Part shown: piece after piece, positions 17,145 through 28,515 of the stretch
Numbering within the stretch: the first letter of the stretch is position 1
Layout of the letters: each line of letters begins with the position of its first letter
NCBI RefSeq assembly: GCF_038396755.1
Contig: NZ_CP149822.1
Span: forward strand, 3,162,001-3,226,000
Length of the DNA: 64,000 nucleotides
Reading direction: 5' to 3'
DNA from: Chitinophaga pollutisoli
Lineage (GTDB): Bacteria > Bacteroidota > Bacteroidia > Chitinophagales > Chitinophagaceae
Translations under genes and position numbers: made by a program
Notes under the pieces: model-generated
Told to the model about the DNA's origin: nothing
What the model saw: the letters and a program-made list of their open reading frames with translations, nothing else
The model's database searches: none

Positions 17145-17753
17145 TTATGCGGAAATGGCGGAAGGAAGATATTGTTCCAATAGCGCCTGCCCTTCCGACG
17201 TGGCGATACCGTTTATATAATGTATGGTCAGCTCATGCATCACGTCGTGCAGCTCGAAGGTAGCCGCCGGGAAATGGAGCGGGTTGAAGAGCGAGTCCAT
17301 TTGCAGCATCCGGAGGTGGACCATGATGTCGGTCCGGAGGCGGGGGCGGTACAGCCCTTCTTCGATGCCCCTTTCCAGGTTGGCGCGGATGGCGCCGGCT
17401 ACTTTTTCTTGTTTGAAGTCCTGCACCTTTCTCCAGGAGGAGGGGTGGTACTTTTCGAGCTCGAACAGGAGCACGGGATTGGTGCTGCGGGCCATGAGCT
17501 CGGTGTGGCCGAGGGACATGACAAGTTCTTCGATCGCGTCCCTTCCGGCTGCGTGGCATTCGGAGAGGCGGTCCACGTAGGTGCCGGTCATATAGGCGGT
17601 CACTTCATCGATCAGGTCGTTTTTGTCGGCGAAGTGTTCATACACGGTTTTCTTGGAGATGCCGCACTCCCTGGCGATGTCTTGCATGGTAATGCTTTTC
17701 ACCCCGAAAGTTTTGCATAAGCGCAGCGCTGTTTCCAAAATCCTGTCTCGCAT
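17145..17753 (-). CDS. TetR-family transcriptional regulator (second of a tandem pair)
   Basis: A 202-residue TetR protein. The N-terminal helix-turn-helix reads TMQDIARECGISKKTVYEHFADKND at about residues 21-45 and is followed by a divergent ligand-binding domain. It begins one base after the stop of another TetR gene and precedes the tolC-adaptor-permease genes by 21 bases, so it is the likely local repressor of the efflux operon. The two TetR proteins are clearly different in sequence outside the helix-turn-helix, so this is not a recent duplication. The inducer is unknown. Confidence 0.88.
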   Translation of the reverse strand: MRDRILETALRLCKTFGVKSITMQDIARECGISKKTVYEHFADKNDLIDEVTAYMTGTYVDRLSECHAAGRDAIEELVMSLGHTELMARSTNPVLLFELEKYHPSSWRKVQDFKQEKVAGAIRANLERGIEEGLYRPRLRTDIMVHLRMLQMDSLFNPLHFPAATFELHDVMHELTIHYINGIATSEGQALLEQYLPSAISA

Positions 17754-17754
17754 C

Positions 17755-18360
17755 TTACTTTTTTAATGAATTGATGAAAATGTCGGCCAGTTGCACCTGC
17801 CACTCTCTCACTCTTTCAAACTCCTCGTCACTGATCTCTTCACTTAGGTCTTTGCTCACCAGTGACAGGCGCAAGCCGATCATAGCATGCATATACAAAG
17901 CCGCCACCTTTTCCGGGTCTGCTGTAATCAATTCTCCACGGGCGGCGCCTTTTTCGATGATGTTCGTGATGATCCGGATCTCGCGTTCGCGTGCTTTTTG
18001 GAAGGCTTCGTGGGCGAAGCGCATCAGTTGTTTGTCTTTCAGCACTTTGAACAGTTCGAGCCGGCAGAATCTTTTGGCGAACGCATGGCGGGTGGCGATG
18101 AGTTCCATGAAAGCCTGGCGGGCGGTTTCGGCCTGTTCGGCTTTTTCTTCGAGATCCTGGAAATAGGTTTCCCCGGCTTTTTCCAGTGCGGCGACATGCA
18201 GCGACTGTTTATCGGGGAAGTAATAATACAGGGAGGCTTTGGAGCAATGGAGGTCGTCGGCGATTTCGTTCATGGTCGTTTTGGACGAGCCGTAGTACGT
18301 GAATCGTTTCAGTGCCGCATCGATGATGCGTTCCCTCATTTCATCCCTGTTTTCTGTCAT
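17755..18360 (-). CDS. TetR-family transcriptional regulator (first of a tandem pair)
   Basis: A 201-residue TetR protein with helix-turn-helix TTMNEIADDLHCSKASLYYYFPDKQSL at about residues 27-53. The frame extends upstream to 18468, but the ATG at 18360 (MTENRDEMRERII) gives the normal start and lies after a good -7 promoter element; the longer frame would read through that promoter. It is first in a five-gene unit: tetR, tetR, tolC, adaptor, permease. Two different regulators in one efflux operon suggest that either two signals control the pump or one of them acts elsewhere. Confidence 0.88.
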   Translation of the reverse strand: MTENRDEMRERIIDAALKRFTYYGSSKTTMNEIADDLHCSKASLYYYFPDKQSLHVAALEKAGETYFQDLEEKAEQAETARQAFMELIATRHAFAKRFCRLELFKVLKDKQLMRFAHEAFQKAREREIRIITNIIEKGAARGELITADPEKVAALYMHAMIGLRLSLVSKDLSEEISDEEFERVREWQVQLADIFINSLKK

Positions 18361-18392
18361 AATTAACTTTCTGACTTTTTTAGTTTCTTGGT

Positions 18393-18400
18393 CAAAATTA
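18393..18400 (-). promoter_or_regulatory. -7 element for the tetR-efflux operon
   Basis: On the minus strand TAATTTTG matches TAnnTTTG, 32 bases before the ATG of the first tetR. No TTG lies at the expected -33 distance. Confidence 0.45.
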
Positions 18401-18585
18401 GAAAGGATTTTTGAATTTAGTAAGCAGGGTTGACCATTTAACGCATTTTTAACGATTGGATGACACAAAAGGGTTTAGGGAGTTTCCGGGGTAATCGGTT
18501 GCGTAAGCGATTGAAATTGAATGGTACGGAAAGGAAGGTAAAAATCAATACGGATTGATTATCAATACATTGATTATTTATTATG

Positions 18586-18641
18586 GTCTTTACACAAAAG
18601 GCGCATTTTAAATTACGTATTAAAATCTTTTGTGTAAAAAC
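18586..18641. repeat. Inverted repeat, 15-base arms
   Basis: GTCTTTACACAAAAG (18586-18600) and CTTTTGTGTAAAAAC (18627-18641) are inverted copies with 14 of 15 pairs and a 26-base spacer. The right arm lies inside the first 52-base direct repeat. Confidence 0.7.
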
Positions 18642-18662
18642 GTAATTAATAGCCTTTTAGAC
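18611..18662 (+). repeat. 52-base direct repeat, copy 1
   Basis: It shares about 40 of 52 bases with 18851-18902, including ACGTATT, a 12-base TTGTGTAAAAAC core, AATAG and TTTAG. The TTTG and the TA-rich block 20 bases later are kept in both copies, which is reminiscent of a -33/-7 layout, although neither copy has a perfect TAnnTTTG. Confidence 0.65.
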
Positions 18663-18850
18663 GATTCTAAGGGCTGCATAACGATTCGGGGCTGTGTATC
18701 CGTTAGAAAATTCCAACGGCTGAAACCGGCTGATTTTCAGACGCGTTTCACAGAAGCATAGTTGAAATTTGCCGTAATCACCTGCAACTTTTTCTTCATG
18801 GGTCAACCAACACCGGAGAAAGCCTGGATTACCGTTGCCGGAAATTGTCG

Positions 18851-18902
18851 ATTTACGTATTGAAATTATTTGTGTAAAAACATCAATAATAGTGCTTTAG
18901 CA
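18851..18902 (+). repeat. 52-base direct repeat, copy 2
   Basis: The second copy of the repeat at 18611-18662, exactly 240 bases further on. It has no accompanying inverted arm like the one at 18586. Confidence 0.65.
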
Positions 18903-19362
18903 CCGTGTATAGAGGGCTTAACCGCCAGCAACACGAATGCGGTTTGCCAATTGGGTTTTATAGTATAACATTGATTATCAACTAGAAGTGACCGCTCAAA
19001 GGGCTACACAATTCTTCCGGCCAGCTTATAGCTTACCATCCATACAAAACCTGGTTGCATCATCAGTCCCTATATTCCCGCTTCCGATATCGACCCGTTC
19101 CCGCGAGGACCACACAATAGGTGCAATCCGCCGCCCCCGGCCACAGCCTGTTGCAAACCCAACCCCAACAGCCGTGTAATCGTCATTTTATTGTCAACTG
19201 AGCCACCTGTAAGCTACCTATGCGCTACCATTAAGCCATATATGAGCCACCCTCATAAAGAGGTAGCTCATACATAGCTAATTCCAGGTTCATGTGATGG
19301 TTATCCTGGTGCATGCTTTGCCGGAACCCTGTGGCCAGGGAATCCTATCGTCCCAAAAAGAA

Positions 19363-19392
19363 CCGGCCCCGGCGCTTTCGCACCGGGGCCGG
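19363..19392 (-). terminator. Terminator of the aminotransferase gene
   Basis: A 10-bp GC-rich stem CCGGCCCCGG/CCGGGGCCGG with a 10-base loop. On the minus strand TTCTTTTTGGG follows. It lies 25 bases after the aminotransferase stop. Confidence 0.75.
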
Positions 19393-19417
19393 GGAGGTCA
19401 TATATATAATGTATGCC

Positions 19418-20677
19418 TTATTGCAGTTTTTCCAGCGCCGCTTTCAATGCGCTCAGCATCGCGGGGATTTCTTCTTTCACGCAGGTACCAACGCTCAGGC
19501 GGTACCAGGGAGAAGTTCTGTCGGAACCGAAAGCATAGAACGGCACCACCGCCAGTTTAGCCTCATCGAGGATGTAGGTGGTAACGGCGCCCTGGTCTTC
19601 CAGCACTTTACCGTCGGCGGTTTTCTTGCCTTTCAGGTCGAGCTTGATGGTCAGGTAGATGGCGGCCTGGGGAGCGATGGCGTCCACGGCGTGGCCTGCT
19701 TTCTTCAGCGCGTCGAAGCCTTCATAGATTTTTACGAGGCGTTCTTCCACTTCTCCTTTGAAATGAGCGAGGTATTTATCCACGTTCTCTTTCTGCACGA
19801 GGTATTTGGCCGCGGCTTTTTGTTCTGCCATAGGGCTCCAGGCGCCTACGTGGGAGAGGATGGATTTCATTTTGCTCATCACGTGTTTGGGACCGAGGGC
19901 CCAACCCACGCGCACACCGGTACCCGCGAAAGCCTTGGACATACCGTCGATGAATACGGTATAGTCTTTCATGGCCGGACGGAGGGAAACCGGGTTATAG
20001 TGTTGCGTATCGCCGAAGGTGAGCACCCAGTACATCTGGTCGAACAGTACGTACAGGGGTTTTTCGCCGGCGGCGCGGCTGGCGTTTTCTTCGAGGACCA
20101 TGTCGCAGATCTCTTCCAGTTGCTTTTTGGCGAAGGTGGTGCCGGTCGGGTTCTGGGGAGAGCAGAGGGCGAGGAGGGTAGCGCCTTTGAGGAGGGGCTT
20201 CAGCTCGGCCGCCGTGGGCATGAAGTCGTTTTCCACTTTGGTTTCGAGTACTACGTGCTCGCCTTCCAGGAAGTGGGTGTAGTGGTTGTTGTTCCAGGAC
20301 GGGGTAGCGTAGATCACTTTCTCGCCGCGGTCAACGATGGTGCGGTAAGTTGCGTAGATGATCGGGCGGCCGCCGCAGGAAATCACGATCTCGCTCATGG
20401 GATCGTAATCCAGTCCTTCCCGCTCGCTGATAAACTGGCCTACCGCTTTACGCAGCTCCAGGATACCGTCGGCCGGGGGATAGTTGGTGTATTTATCCCG
20501 GTAAGCCTGAATGATTTCGTTTTCAAACTCCAGGGGGATGGGGAAAACCTTGGGATCGAAATCGCCAATGGTGAAATTGTAGATCTTTTCACCCTTAGCC
20601 TGCTTTTCCTTGATCTCTCCTGCTAATTTGATAATTTCGGAACCTATCAGCGTTTCGGCTAAATGAGACAGTTTCAT
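19418..20677 (-). CDS. Class I/II pyridoxal-phosphate aminotransferase (aspartate aminotransferase-like)
   Basis: A 419-residue fold-type I aminotransferase. The substrate-side start FTIGDFDPKVFP, the SPQNPTGTTF loop, and the PLP-binding lysine in DGMSKAFAGTGVRVGW are visible, followed by the carboxylate-binding arginine region SPWYRLSVGTC. The family includes aspartate, aromatic and LL-diaminopimelate aminotransferases, so the exact substrate is not certain. It is monocistronic, with its own -7 element and terminator, and is divergent from dnaN. Confidence 0.85.
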   Translation of the reverse strand: MKLSHLAETLIGSEIIKLAGEIKEKQAKGEKIYNFTIGDFDPKVFPIPLEFENEIIQAYRDKYTNYPPADGILELRKAVGQFISEREGLDYDPMSEIVISCGGRPIIYATYRTIVDRGEKVIYATPSWNNNHYTHFLEGEHVVLETKVENDFMPTAAELKPLLKGATLLALCSPQNPTGTTFAKKQLEEICDMVLEENASRAAGEKPLYVLFDQMYWVLTFGDTQHYNPVSLRPAMKDYTVFIDGMSKAFAGTGVRVGWALGPKHVMSKMKSILSHVGAWSPMAEQKAAAKYLVQKENVDKYLAHFKGEVEERLVKIYEGFDALKKAGHAVDAIAPQAAIYLTIKLDLKGKKTADGKVLEDQGAVTTYILDEAKLAVVPFYAFGSDRTSPWYRLSVGTCVKEEIPAMLSALKAALEKLQ

Positions 20678-20723
20678 ATCCCTTGTTTTTTATTTTTTAT
20701 GAAATGATGGTTTTTTGCGCCCG

Positions 20724-20731
20724 CAAAACTA
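20724..20731 (-). promoter_or_regulatory. -7 element for the aminotransferase gene
   Basis: The minus strand reads TAGTTTTG, an exact TAnnTTTG, 46 bases before the ATG. A TTTT lies 19 bases further upstream in place of the usual TTTG. Confidence 0.5.
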
Positions 20732-20903
20732 ACCGATTTGACAATAATTTAAAAGAACCCGCGGATTGTTTTCAATATTTTCAATATTACGAAGGATTTT
20801 GTCGATATTATTCAATAAATGATGACCAAACTGCATTTTTGACAACCGGCGTTCGTCTTTCTCAAATTTGTTGGTTGATAAGATGATGTGGAAAAGGTGA
20901 GGG

Positions 20904-20932
20904 TTGATCATTGGCGAAACTTTCTATCTTTG
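20904..20932 (+). promoter_or_regulatory. Promoter of dnaN
   Basis: TTG at 20904-20906 and TATCTTTG at 20925-20932 are separated by 18 bases, close to the Bacteroidota consensus. The predicted transcript start is about 30 bases before the dnaN ATG, which rules out the longer frame that begins at 20888. Confidence 0.65.
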
Positions 20933-20968
20933 TTTGCCTTACATTTGCAACAATTATTAAGTAACCTT

Positions 20969-22087
20969 ATGAAGTTTATCGTTTCTTCCTCCACTTTACT
21001 GAAACAATTGCAACAGATCAGCGGCGTGATTAACTCCAACACTGTGCTGCCTATCCTGGAAGATTTCCTTTTCCAGATCGACAAGAATGAGCTGACCGTT
21101 GTGGCGACCGACCTGGAAACCGTCATGAAGGTAAAACTGGAGGTAGAGGCCAAAGAAACCGGCCGCATTTGTATTCCGGCGAAGATCCTCATGGATTCGC
21201 TGAAGAATCTGCCCGATCAGCCGCTGACTTTCAACATCGATCTCAATTCCTTCGCTGTTGAAATCACTTCCGACAACGGTAAATACAAGGTGATGGGCGA
21301 AAATCCGGAGAACTTCCCGAAAGAACCCGCCGCGGAAGATGCCACTAATTTCACCATGATCTCTTCCGCGCTGCTCACCGCCATCAACAAAACGCTGTTT
21401 GCGGTTAGCAACGACGATCTCCGTCCGCAGATGACCGGTGTGTTCTTCGAACTGCACCCCGACAGTATCACTTTCGTGGCCACGGATGCGCACCGCCTGG
21501 TGAAATACATCCGTACCGATGTGAAATGCCCGCAGACCGATAGCTTCATCGTTCCGAAGAAGCCCCTCAACCTGCTGAAATCCGCTATTCCCGACAACGA
21601 CAGCGAGATTCGCATCGCTTACAGCAATAACCACTTCTTCGTGTCGCACCAGAATGCGCAGATGATCTGCCGCCTGATCGACGCGCGTTTCCCGGATTAC
21701 AAGGTGGTGATTCCGAAAGACAATCCTTACCGCCTCACCCTGGTGAAGAGCGATTTTCAGAACGCCCTGAAGCGTGTAAGCGTTTTCGCCAACAAGAGCA
21801 CCAACCAGGTGGCGCTGAGCATCAGCGGCGCCGAGCTGCAGCTGTCGGCCCAGGACGTGGATTTCTCCTTCGAGGGTAACGAGCGGATGAGCTGCCAGTA
21901 CAGCGGCGAGGATATGCAGATCGCCTTCAACGCCAAGTTTCTCATTGAGATGCTGCACGCGGCGGAAGGGGATGAGATCACGATCGACCTGAGTGCGCCT
22001 ACCAAGGCGGGAATTCTCCGTCCGGTGGAAAAAGCCGAAGAAGAGGATCTGCTGATGCTGGTGATGCCGTTGCTGATGAACAACTAA
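20969..22087 (+). CDS. dnaN: DNA polymerase III beta subunit (sliding clamp)
   Basis: A 372-residue clamp with the three repeated domains of the family; the start MKFIVSSSTLLKQLQQISGV is typical. TFVATDAHRLVKYIR in domain 2 and a C-terminal MLVMPLLMNN, which forms part of the partner-binding pocket, are conserved. The clamp rings DNA and tethers polymerase III and repair enzymes. The gene is not beside dnaA, recF or gyrB as in many bacteria; it stands alone between its own promoter and terminator, as is common in Bacteroidota. Confidence 0.97.
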   Translation: MKFIVSSSTLLKQLQQISGVINSNTVLPILEDFLFQIDKNELTVVATDLETVMKVKLEVEAKETGRICIPAKILMDSLKNLPDQPLTFNIDLNSFAVEITSDNGKYKVMGENPENFPKEPAAEDATNFTMISSALLTAINKTLFAVSNDDLRPQMTGVFFELHPDSITFVATDAHRLVKYIRTDVKCPQTDSFIVPKKPLNLLKSAIPDNDSEIRIAYSNNHFFVSHQNAQMICRLIDARFPDYKVVIPKDNPYRLTLVKSDFQNALKRVSVFANKSTNQVALSISGAELQLSAQDVDFSFEGNERMSCQYSGEDMQIAFNAKFLIEMLHAAEGDEITIDLSAPTKAGILRPVEKAEEEDLLMLVMPLLMNN

Positions 22088-22106
22088 TCAACGAAAGAAT
22101 TTCCAT

Positions 22107-22139
22107 AAAAAAAGCCGCCTTCAACAGGCGGCTTTTTTA
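22107..22139. terminator. Terminator after dnaN
   Basis: Stem AGCCGCCT/AGGCGGCT with a 5-base loop, flanked by seven A before and six T after. It is symmetrical and could work on both strands. Confidence 0.9.
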
Positions 22140-22383
22140 TTTCGCATGGAAAATCACTATATATTAAACAATTCCCGCATTCTTCCCCAAAACCCCTCAA
22201 TCTCCTCACGCTTTCATTTTTCTTGTTATATAAATAATTCTATGAATGAAAACCTTCCTTCCCGTCGAAGAAATATTTGGGCTGAAACCCGCCACTAATG
22301 GGCAAAATGTCGTAATTTCTAAGTGTTAACGAGCCTGGTTTTTCATAACTGATCCGCGTATACGACCCAAAACCCCGATACAA

Positions 22384-23223
22384 ATGATGGAGTTTTTCGA
22401 ACATATACCTTCACATTACCGTACCGCATTGCTGGTAGGAGGCTTGGTGATTTTGTGGCTGATTGAAGGGGTGATTCCGCGCATCCGGTTCAGGAACAAC
22501 CGATTCCGGCATGCCGGAACGAACCTGTTCTTTACCTTGACGACGGCGGCGGTAAACCTGGGTTTCGCTTTCCTGATCGTAAAGGCTTCGGACTGGACGA
22601 GCACCGAGCGTTTCGGGCTGTTGTACCTCGCGCAGTTGCCGGTTTGGCTGCATTGCCTGCTGGCGATCCTCATGATGGACTTCATCGGCGCGTACCTGGT
22701 GCATGTGATCCAGCATAAGATCGCCTGGATGTGGCATTTCCACAAGATCCACCATACAGATACGGCGGTGGATGCGACTACGGCGTTGCGGCACCATCCG
22801 GTGGAAAGCATGTTCAGGGTGGTGGCTTTGTTCCTGGCGATTGTGGCGATGGGGGTTCCCATCTGGATGGTGATGTTTTACCAGTCGCTATCGGCCTTCA
22901 TGAGCCAGTTCAATCATGCCAATATCCATTTACCGGGATGGCTGGACAAGGGATTGAGCTGGATCATCGTTTCGCCGGACATGCACAAGGTGCATCACAG
23001 CCGTTATCAACCGGAGACGGATTCTAATTATGCCAATATATTTTCTATCTGGGACCGCCTGTTCGGCACCTTTGTGACCGTGAAAGATACGACCAGCCTT
23101 CGTTACGGGCTGGATGAATACCTGGATGAACGATATCAGCAGATCGGGCCTTTGCTGAAGACACCGTGGGAGGATGTGCCGGTTCCGGACCAGCCGCATC
23201 AACAGAGGGGATTATCACAATAG
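22384..23223 (+). CDS. Sterol desaturase / fatty acid hydroxylase superfamily protein
   Basis: A 279-residue integral membrane di-iron protein with about four helices. The three histidine boxes are seen: HVIQH (107-111), HFHKIHH (118-124) and HKVHH near residue 203, plus RHHP at 136-139. The superfamily hydroxylates or desaturates lipid chains, carotenoids or sterols using oxygen; the Bacteroidota members are often lipid A or sphingolipid/ornithine-lipid hydroxylases, but the substrate here is open. There is no clear partner; a small membrane-protein gene follows 33 bases later. Confidence 0.85.
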   Translation: MMEFFEHIPSHYRTALLVGGLVILWLIEGVIPRIRFRNNRFRHAGTNLFFTLTTAAVNLGFAFLIVKASDWTSTERFGLLYLAQLPVWLHCLLAILMMDFIGAYLVHVIQHKIAWMWHFHKIHHTDTAVDATTALRHHPVESMFRVVALFLAIVAMGVPIWMVMFYQSLSAFMSQFNHANIHLPGWLDKGLSWIIVSPDMHKVHHSRYQPETDSNYANIFSIWDRLFGTFVTVKDTTSLRYGLDEYLDERYQQIGPLLKTPWEDVPVPDQPHQQRGLSQ

Positions 23224-23256
23224 CCAATTTTTTTGATCACTTATAATCCGTACACA

Positions 23257-23511
23257 ATGCACCACCCAACAAGTCTGCCCAAGATTGCAGGTTTTGCATC
23301 CATTTTCTTCGGCGTAGTTACCGCCGCTTTTGCCTTTATCAGCAAATCGCCCGAACCGGCCGTATATATGGGAGCCGCGGGCGTTATCCTTTGCCTGGTA
23401 TCTTCCGTGATTGCCCGTAAGAACATTGATGAGTTACAGATGGCCATAGCCGGACTTTTCCTGAGCATCGTAGCAACGGGGATCGGCGTTTGGCAGATGT
23501 ATAACCTGTAG
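23257..23511 (+). CDS. Small three-helix membrane protein, unknown
   Basis: An 84-residue hydrophobic protein with three predicted helices: IAGFASIFFGVVTAAFAFI, VYMGAAGVILCLVSSVIA and MAIAGLFLSIVATGIGVWQM. A QMAIAGL segment after a short polar loop (RKNIDELQ) is the only charged part. The frame is open a little further upstream through a TTG at 23233, but the ATG at 23257 is the better start. I do not recognise a function. It lies 33 bases after the desaturase gene and is probably cotranscribed with it. Confidence 0.65.
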   Translation: MHHPTSLPKIAGFASIFFGVVTAAFAFISKSPEPAVYMGAAGVILCLVSSVIARKNIDELQMAIAGLFLSIVATGIGVWQMYNL

Positions 23512-23525
23512 GCAATGATGCTTAT

Positions 23526-23610
23526 CGCAAGTTCCTCTCTTTAGGGGCCGGTGTATAGCCGTACCCGCCTCATGAATAAACCTCCCGAATCCTGAATCGG
23601 GGAACTTGCG
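23526..23610. ncRNA. Possible structured RNA element
   Basis: In the 273-base gap between two convergent genes, CGCAAGTTCC (23526-23535) and GGAACTTGCG (23601-23610) form a perfect 10-bp stem around a 65-base interior, which itself can fold with CCCGA/TCGGG near 23584-23600. No known family was recognised; it is not like tmRNA, RNase P or SRP RNA. A 6S-like RNA is conceivable but not shown. It may equally be a long terminator-like structure for the convergent pair. Confidence 0.3.
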
Positions 23611-23784
23611 TTGCTATCCTGTTAACTCCCTGAATTGTGCGTAACCCGGAAAAACCTGTCCTGATTTCCCGATATCCATGAAACACACTGACGTGAAACT
23701 GCTTCCTTGAGGGAGTAGCGGATGATTTTCTTTTACATACGGAGCAACGCGAGGGCTTCCGGGGGTGACCGCCGGGCGGGGGAT

Positions 23785-24276
23785 CTATTTTCTCTTTTTG
23801 GCGGAGGTGGTTTGCCTTTTGAACGTTTCGATATGGCCTTCGGCTGCGTTGACGGGGTGAACGCGCAGGGCGGTATCGGAAAGTTCGCGAATCAGCAGGG
23901 TATCGGTTTGCAGGAAAACGGTATCTGCGCGTGAGTAGCCTGCGAGGCCATGGAGCAGGAGGGTATCTTGCAGGAGGCGCCAGCTTTGGTATTTGAGGGA
24001 TTCGAGATGGATGGAAGATGCTTTGCCGTCTTTCCGTATCTGAAACCCGATCATGAGCGTGTCGACGCCTTCGACGGGCTGGAGCCAGCGGCCGGGGAGC
24101 AGGGAGGAGTCGATATGCACAGAATCCAATATGGCTACCGGTTCTACAGGGCGTTCGATGAAAACGGTATCTTCTTCGGTGACGGCTACACTGTCTTTAT
24201 GCGCATCGCCGCTACTGTTGTTGCAGGCAACTGCGAGGAGGAGGATCGCTGGCAGGAGGGTGCGGGTCATACGCAT
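23785..24276 (-). CDS. Lipocalin-like lipoprotein
   Basis: A 163-residue lipoprotein. The signal peptide ends in the lipobox LAVAC, with the lipidated cysteine at residue 18, followed by NNSSGD, a flexible acidic linker, and a domain starting LLPGRWLQPVEG and continuing GFQIRKDGKASSIH. The GxW start and FxxDGxA strand fit the lipocalin-like fold frequent in Bacteroidota lipoproteins. The ligand is unknown. A -7 element lies just upstream. The C-terminus is basic (TTSAKKRK). Confidence 0.75.
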   Translation of the reverse strand: MRMTRTLLPAILLLAVACNNSSGDAHKDSVAVTEEDTVFIERPVEPVAILDSVHIDSSLLPGRWLQPVEGVDTLMIGFQIRKDGKASSIHLESLKYQSWRLLQDTLLLHGLAGYSRADTVFLQTDTLLIRELSDTALRVHPVNAAEGHIETFKRQTTSAKKRK

Positions 24277-24296
24277 GGCTGTTTAAAGGATTGTAT

Positions 24297-24304
24297 CAAA
24301 GATA
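24297..24304 (-). promoter_or_regulatory. -7 element for the lipoprotein gene
   Basis: The minus strand reads TATCTTTG, an exact TAnnTTTG, 20 bases before the ATG. No good -33 element. Confidence 0.45.
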
Positions 24305-24370
24305 ATGCTAAACATGCGGTTCAGCTTCGATCGGGAGAATAATCCGTGCGGGATGGGCTCCGCCGCGCTA

Positions 24371-24402
24371 TTTGGAAATTGTAAACCTAACGCTTAGATT
24401 TG
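24371..24402 (+). promoter_or_regulatory. Promoter of the thiamine operon
   Basis: TTTG at 24371-24374 and TAGATTTG at 24395-24402 are separated by 20 bases, a full Bacteroidota-type promoter. The predicted start of transcription is at about 24408, just before the TPP riboswitch. Confidence 0.8.
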
Positions 24403-24410
24403 TGCTTTCA

Positions 24411-24500
24411 CTTTAGGGGTGTTTTCCCGGAAACGGGAAAGCTGAGATGATACCCTCAGTACCTGATGCAGTTCAGACTGCCGTAGGGAAAAGTAATACT
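24411..24500 (+). promoter_or_regulatory. TPP riboswitch (THI element)
   Basis: The conserved pieces of the thiamine pyrophosphate aptamer occur in order: AGGGGTG (24415-24421), a variable P3 hairpin (CCCGGAAACGGG), GCTGAGATGATACCC (24441-24455), and ACCTGAT (24461-24467) with the closing TAGGGAAAAGTAA. Bound TPP lowers expression of the downstream genes. thiS follows 58 bases later. No T-tailed terminator is seen between aptamer and thiS, so control may act on translation start; this is an inference. Confidence 0.95.
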
Positions 24501-24557
24501 GAACTCCTTCTCATCACATCCTTAAAGTTTATTGTTCACTTTTAATTCCTTGTAATC

Positions 24558-24761
24558 ATGGAAGTGCATGTAAACAATAAACTTTATGCGGTGCAGCCGG
24601 AAACCTCCGTGACTGCGCTCTTACAGTTTATTCAGCTTTCTTCCGGCAAAGGCATCGCCGTTGCGGTAAACCGCAGGGTTATACCCAGGCCCGACTGGCC
24701 CAGTACCCTCTTAATGCCCGAAGATCAGGTCACCATTATCCAGGCCACGCAAGGCGGCTAA
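24558..24761 (+). CDS. thiS: Sulfur carrier protein ThiS
   Basis: A 67-residue ubiquitin-like protein that ends in the required Gly-Gly (ATQGG). The C-terminal carboxylate is made into a thiocarboxylate that donates sulfur for the thiazole ring in the ThiG reaction. The pattern MEVHVNNKLYAVQPETSV and AVNRRVIPRPDW is typical. It is the first gene after the TPP riboswitch. The activating enzyme ThiF is not found in the window. Confidence 0.95.
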   Translation: MEVHVNNKLYAVQPETSVTALLQFIQLSSGKGIAVAVNRRVIPRPDWPSTLLMPEDQVTIIQATQGG

Positions 24762-28481
<3,720 letters not shown>

Positions 28482-28515
28482 TGACGTCATTCTTTAACCT
28501 CACATTGATCACACC

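Larger units (their letters stand above)
18469..19362. other. Gene-free intergenic region with related repeats
   Basis: About 0.9 kb with no credible coding frame. The first half (18540-18980) is AT-rich and holds two related 52-base direct repeats, an inverted 15-mer and repeated ATTGATTAT motifs (18557-18569 is the palindrome ATTGATTATCAAT; similar copies at 18570 and 18970). Near the far end, TATGAGCCACC (19241-19251) and GGTAGCTCATA (19262-19272) form an imperfect 11-bp hairpin. The low GC compared with neighbours could mean an extended regulatory region or the remnant of an acquired element. Confidence 0.6.

Noticed and set aside
18988..19179. A 63-codon frame in the repeat-bearing gap
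   Set aside because: Proline/arginine-rich composition with no family likeness, no promoter or start context.
19294..20626. Long plus-strand frames over the aminotransferase
   Set aside because: Antisense shadow of a gene with complete PLP-enzyme motifs.
22140..22383. Gap before the desaturase gene
   Set aside because: Inspected for a small gene or promoter; nothing beyond the dnaN terminator stands out.
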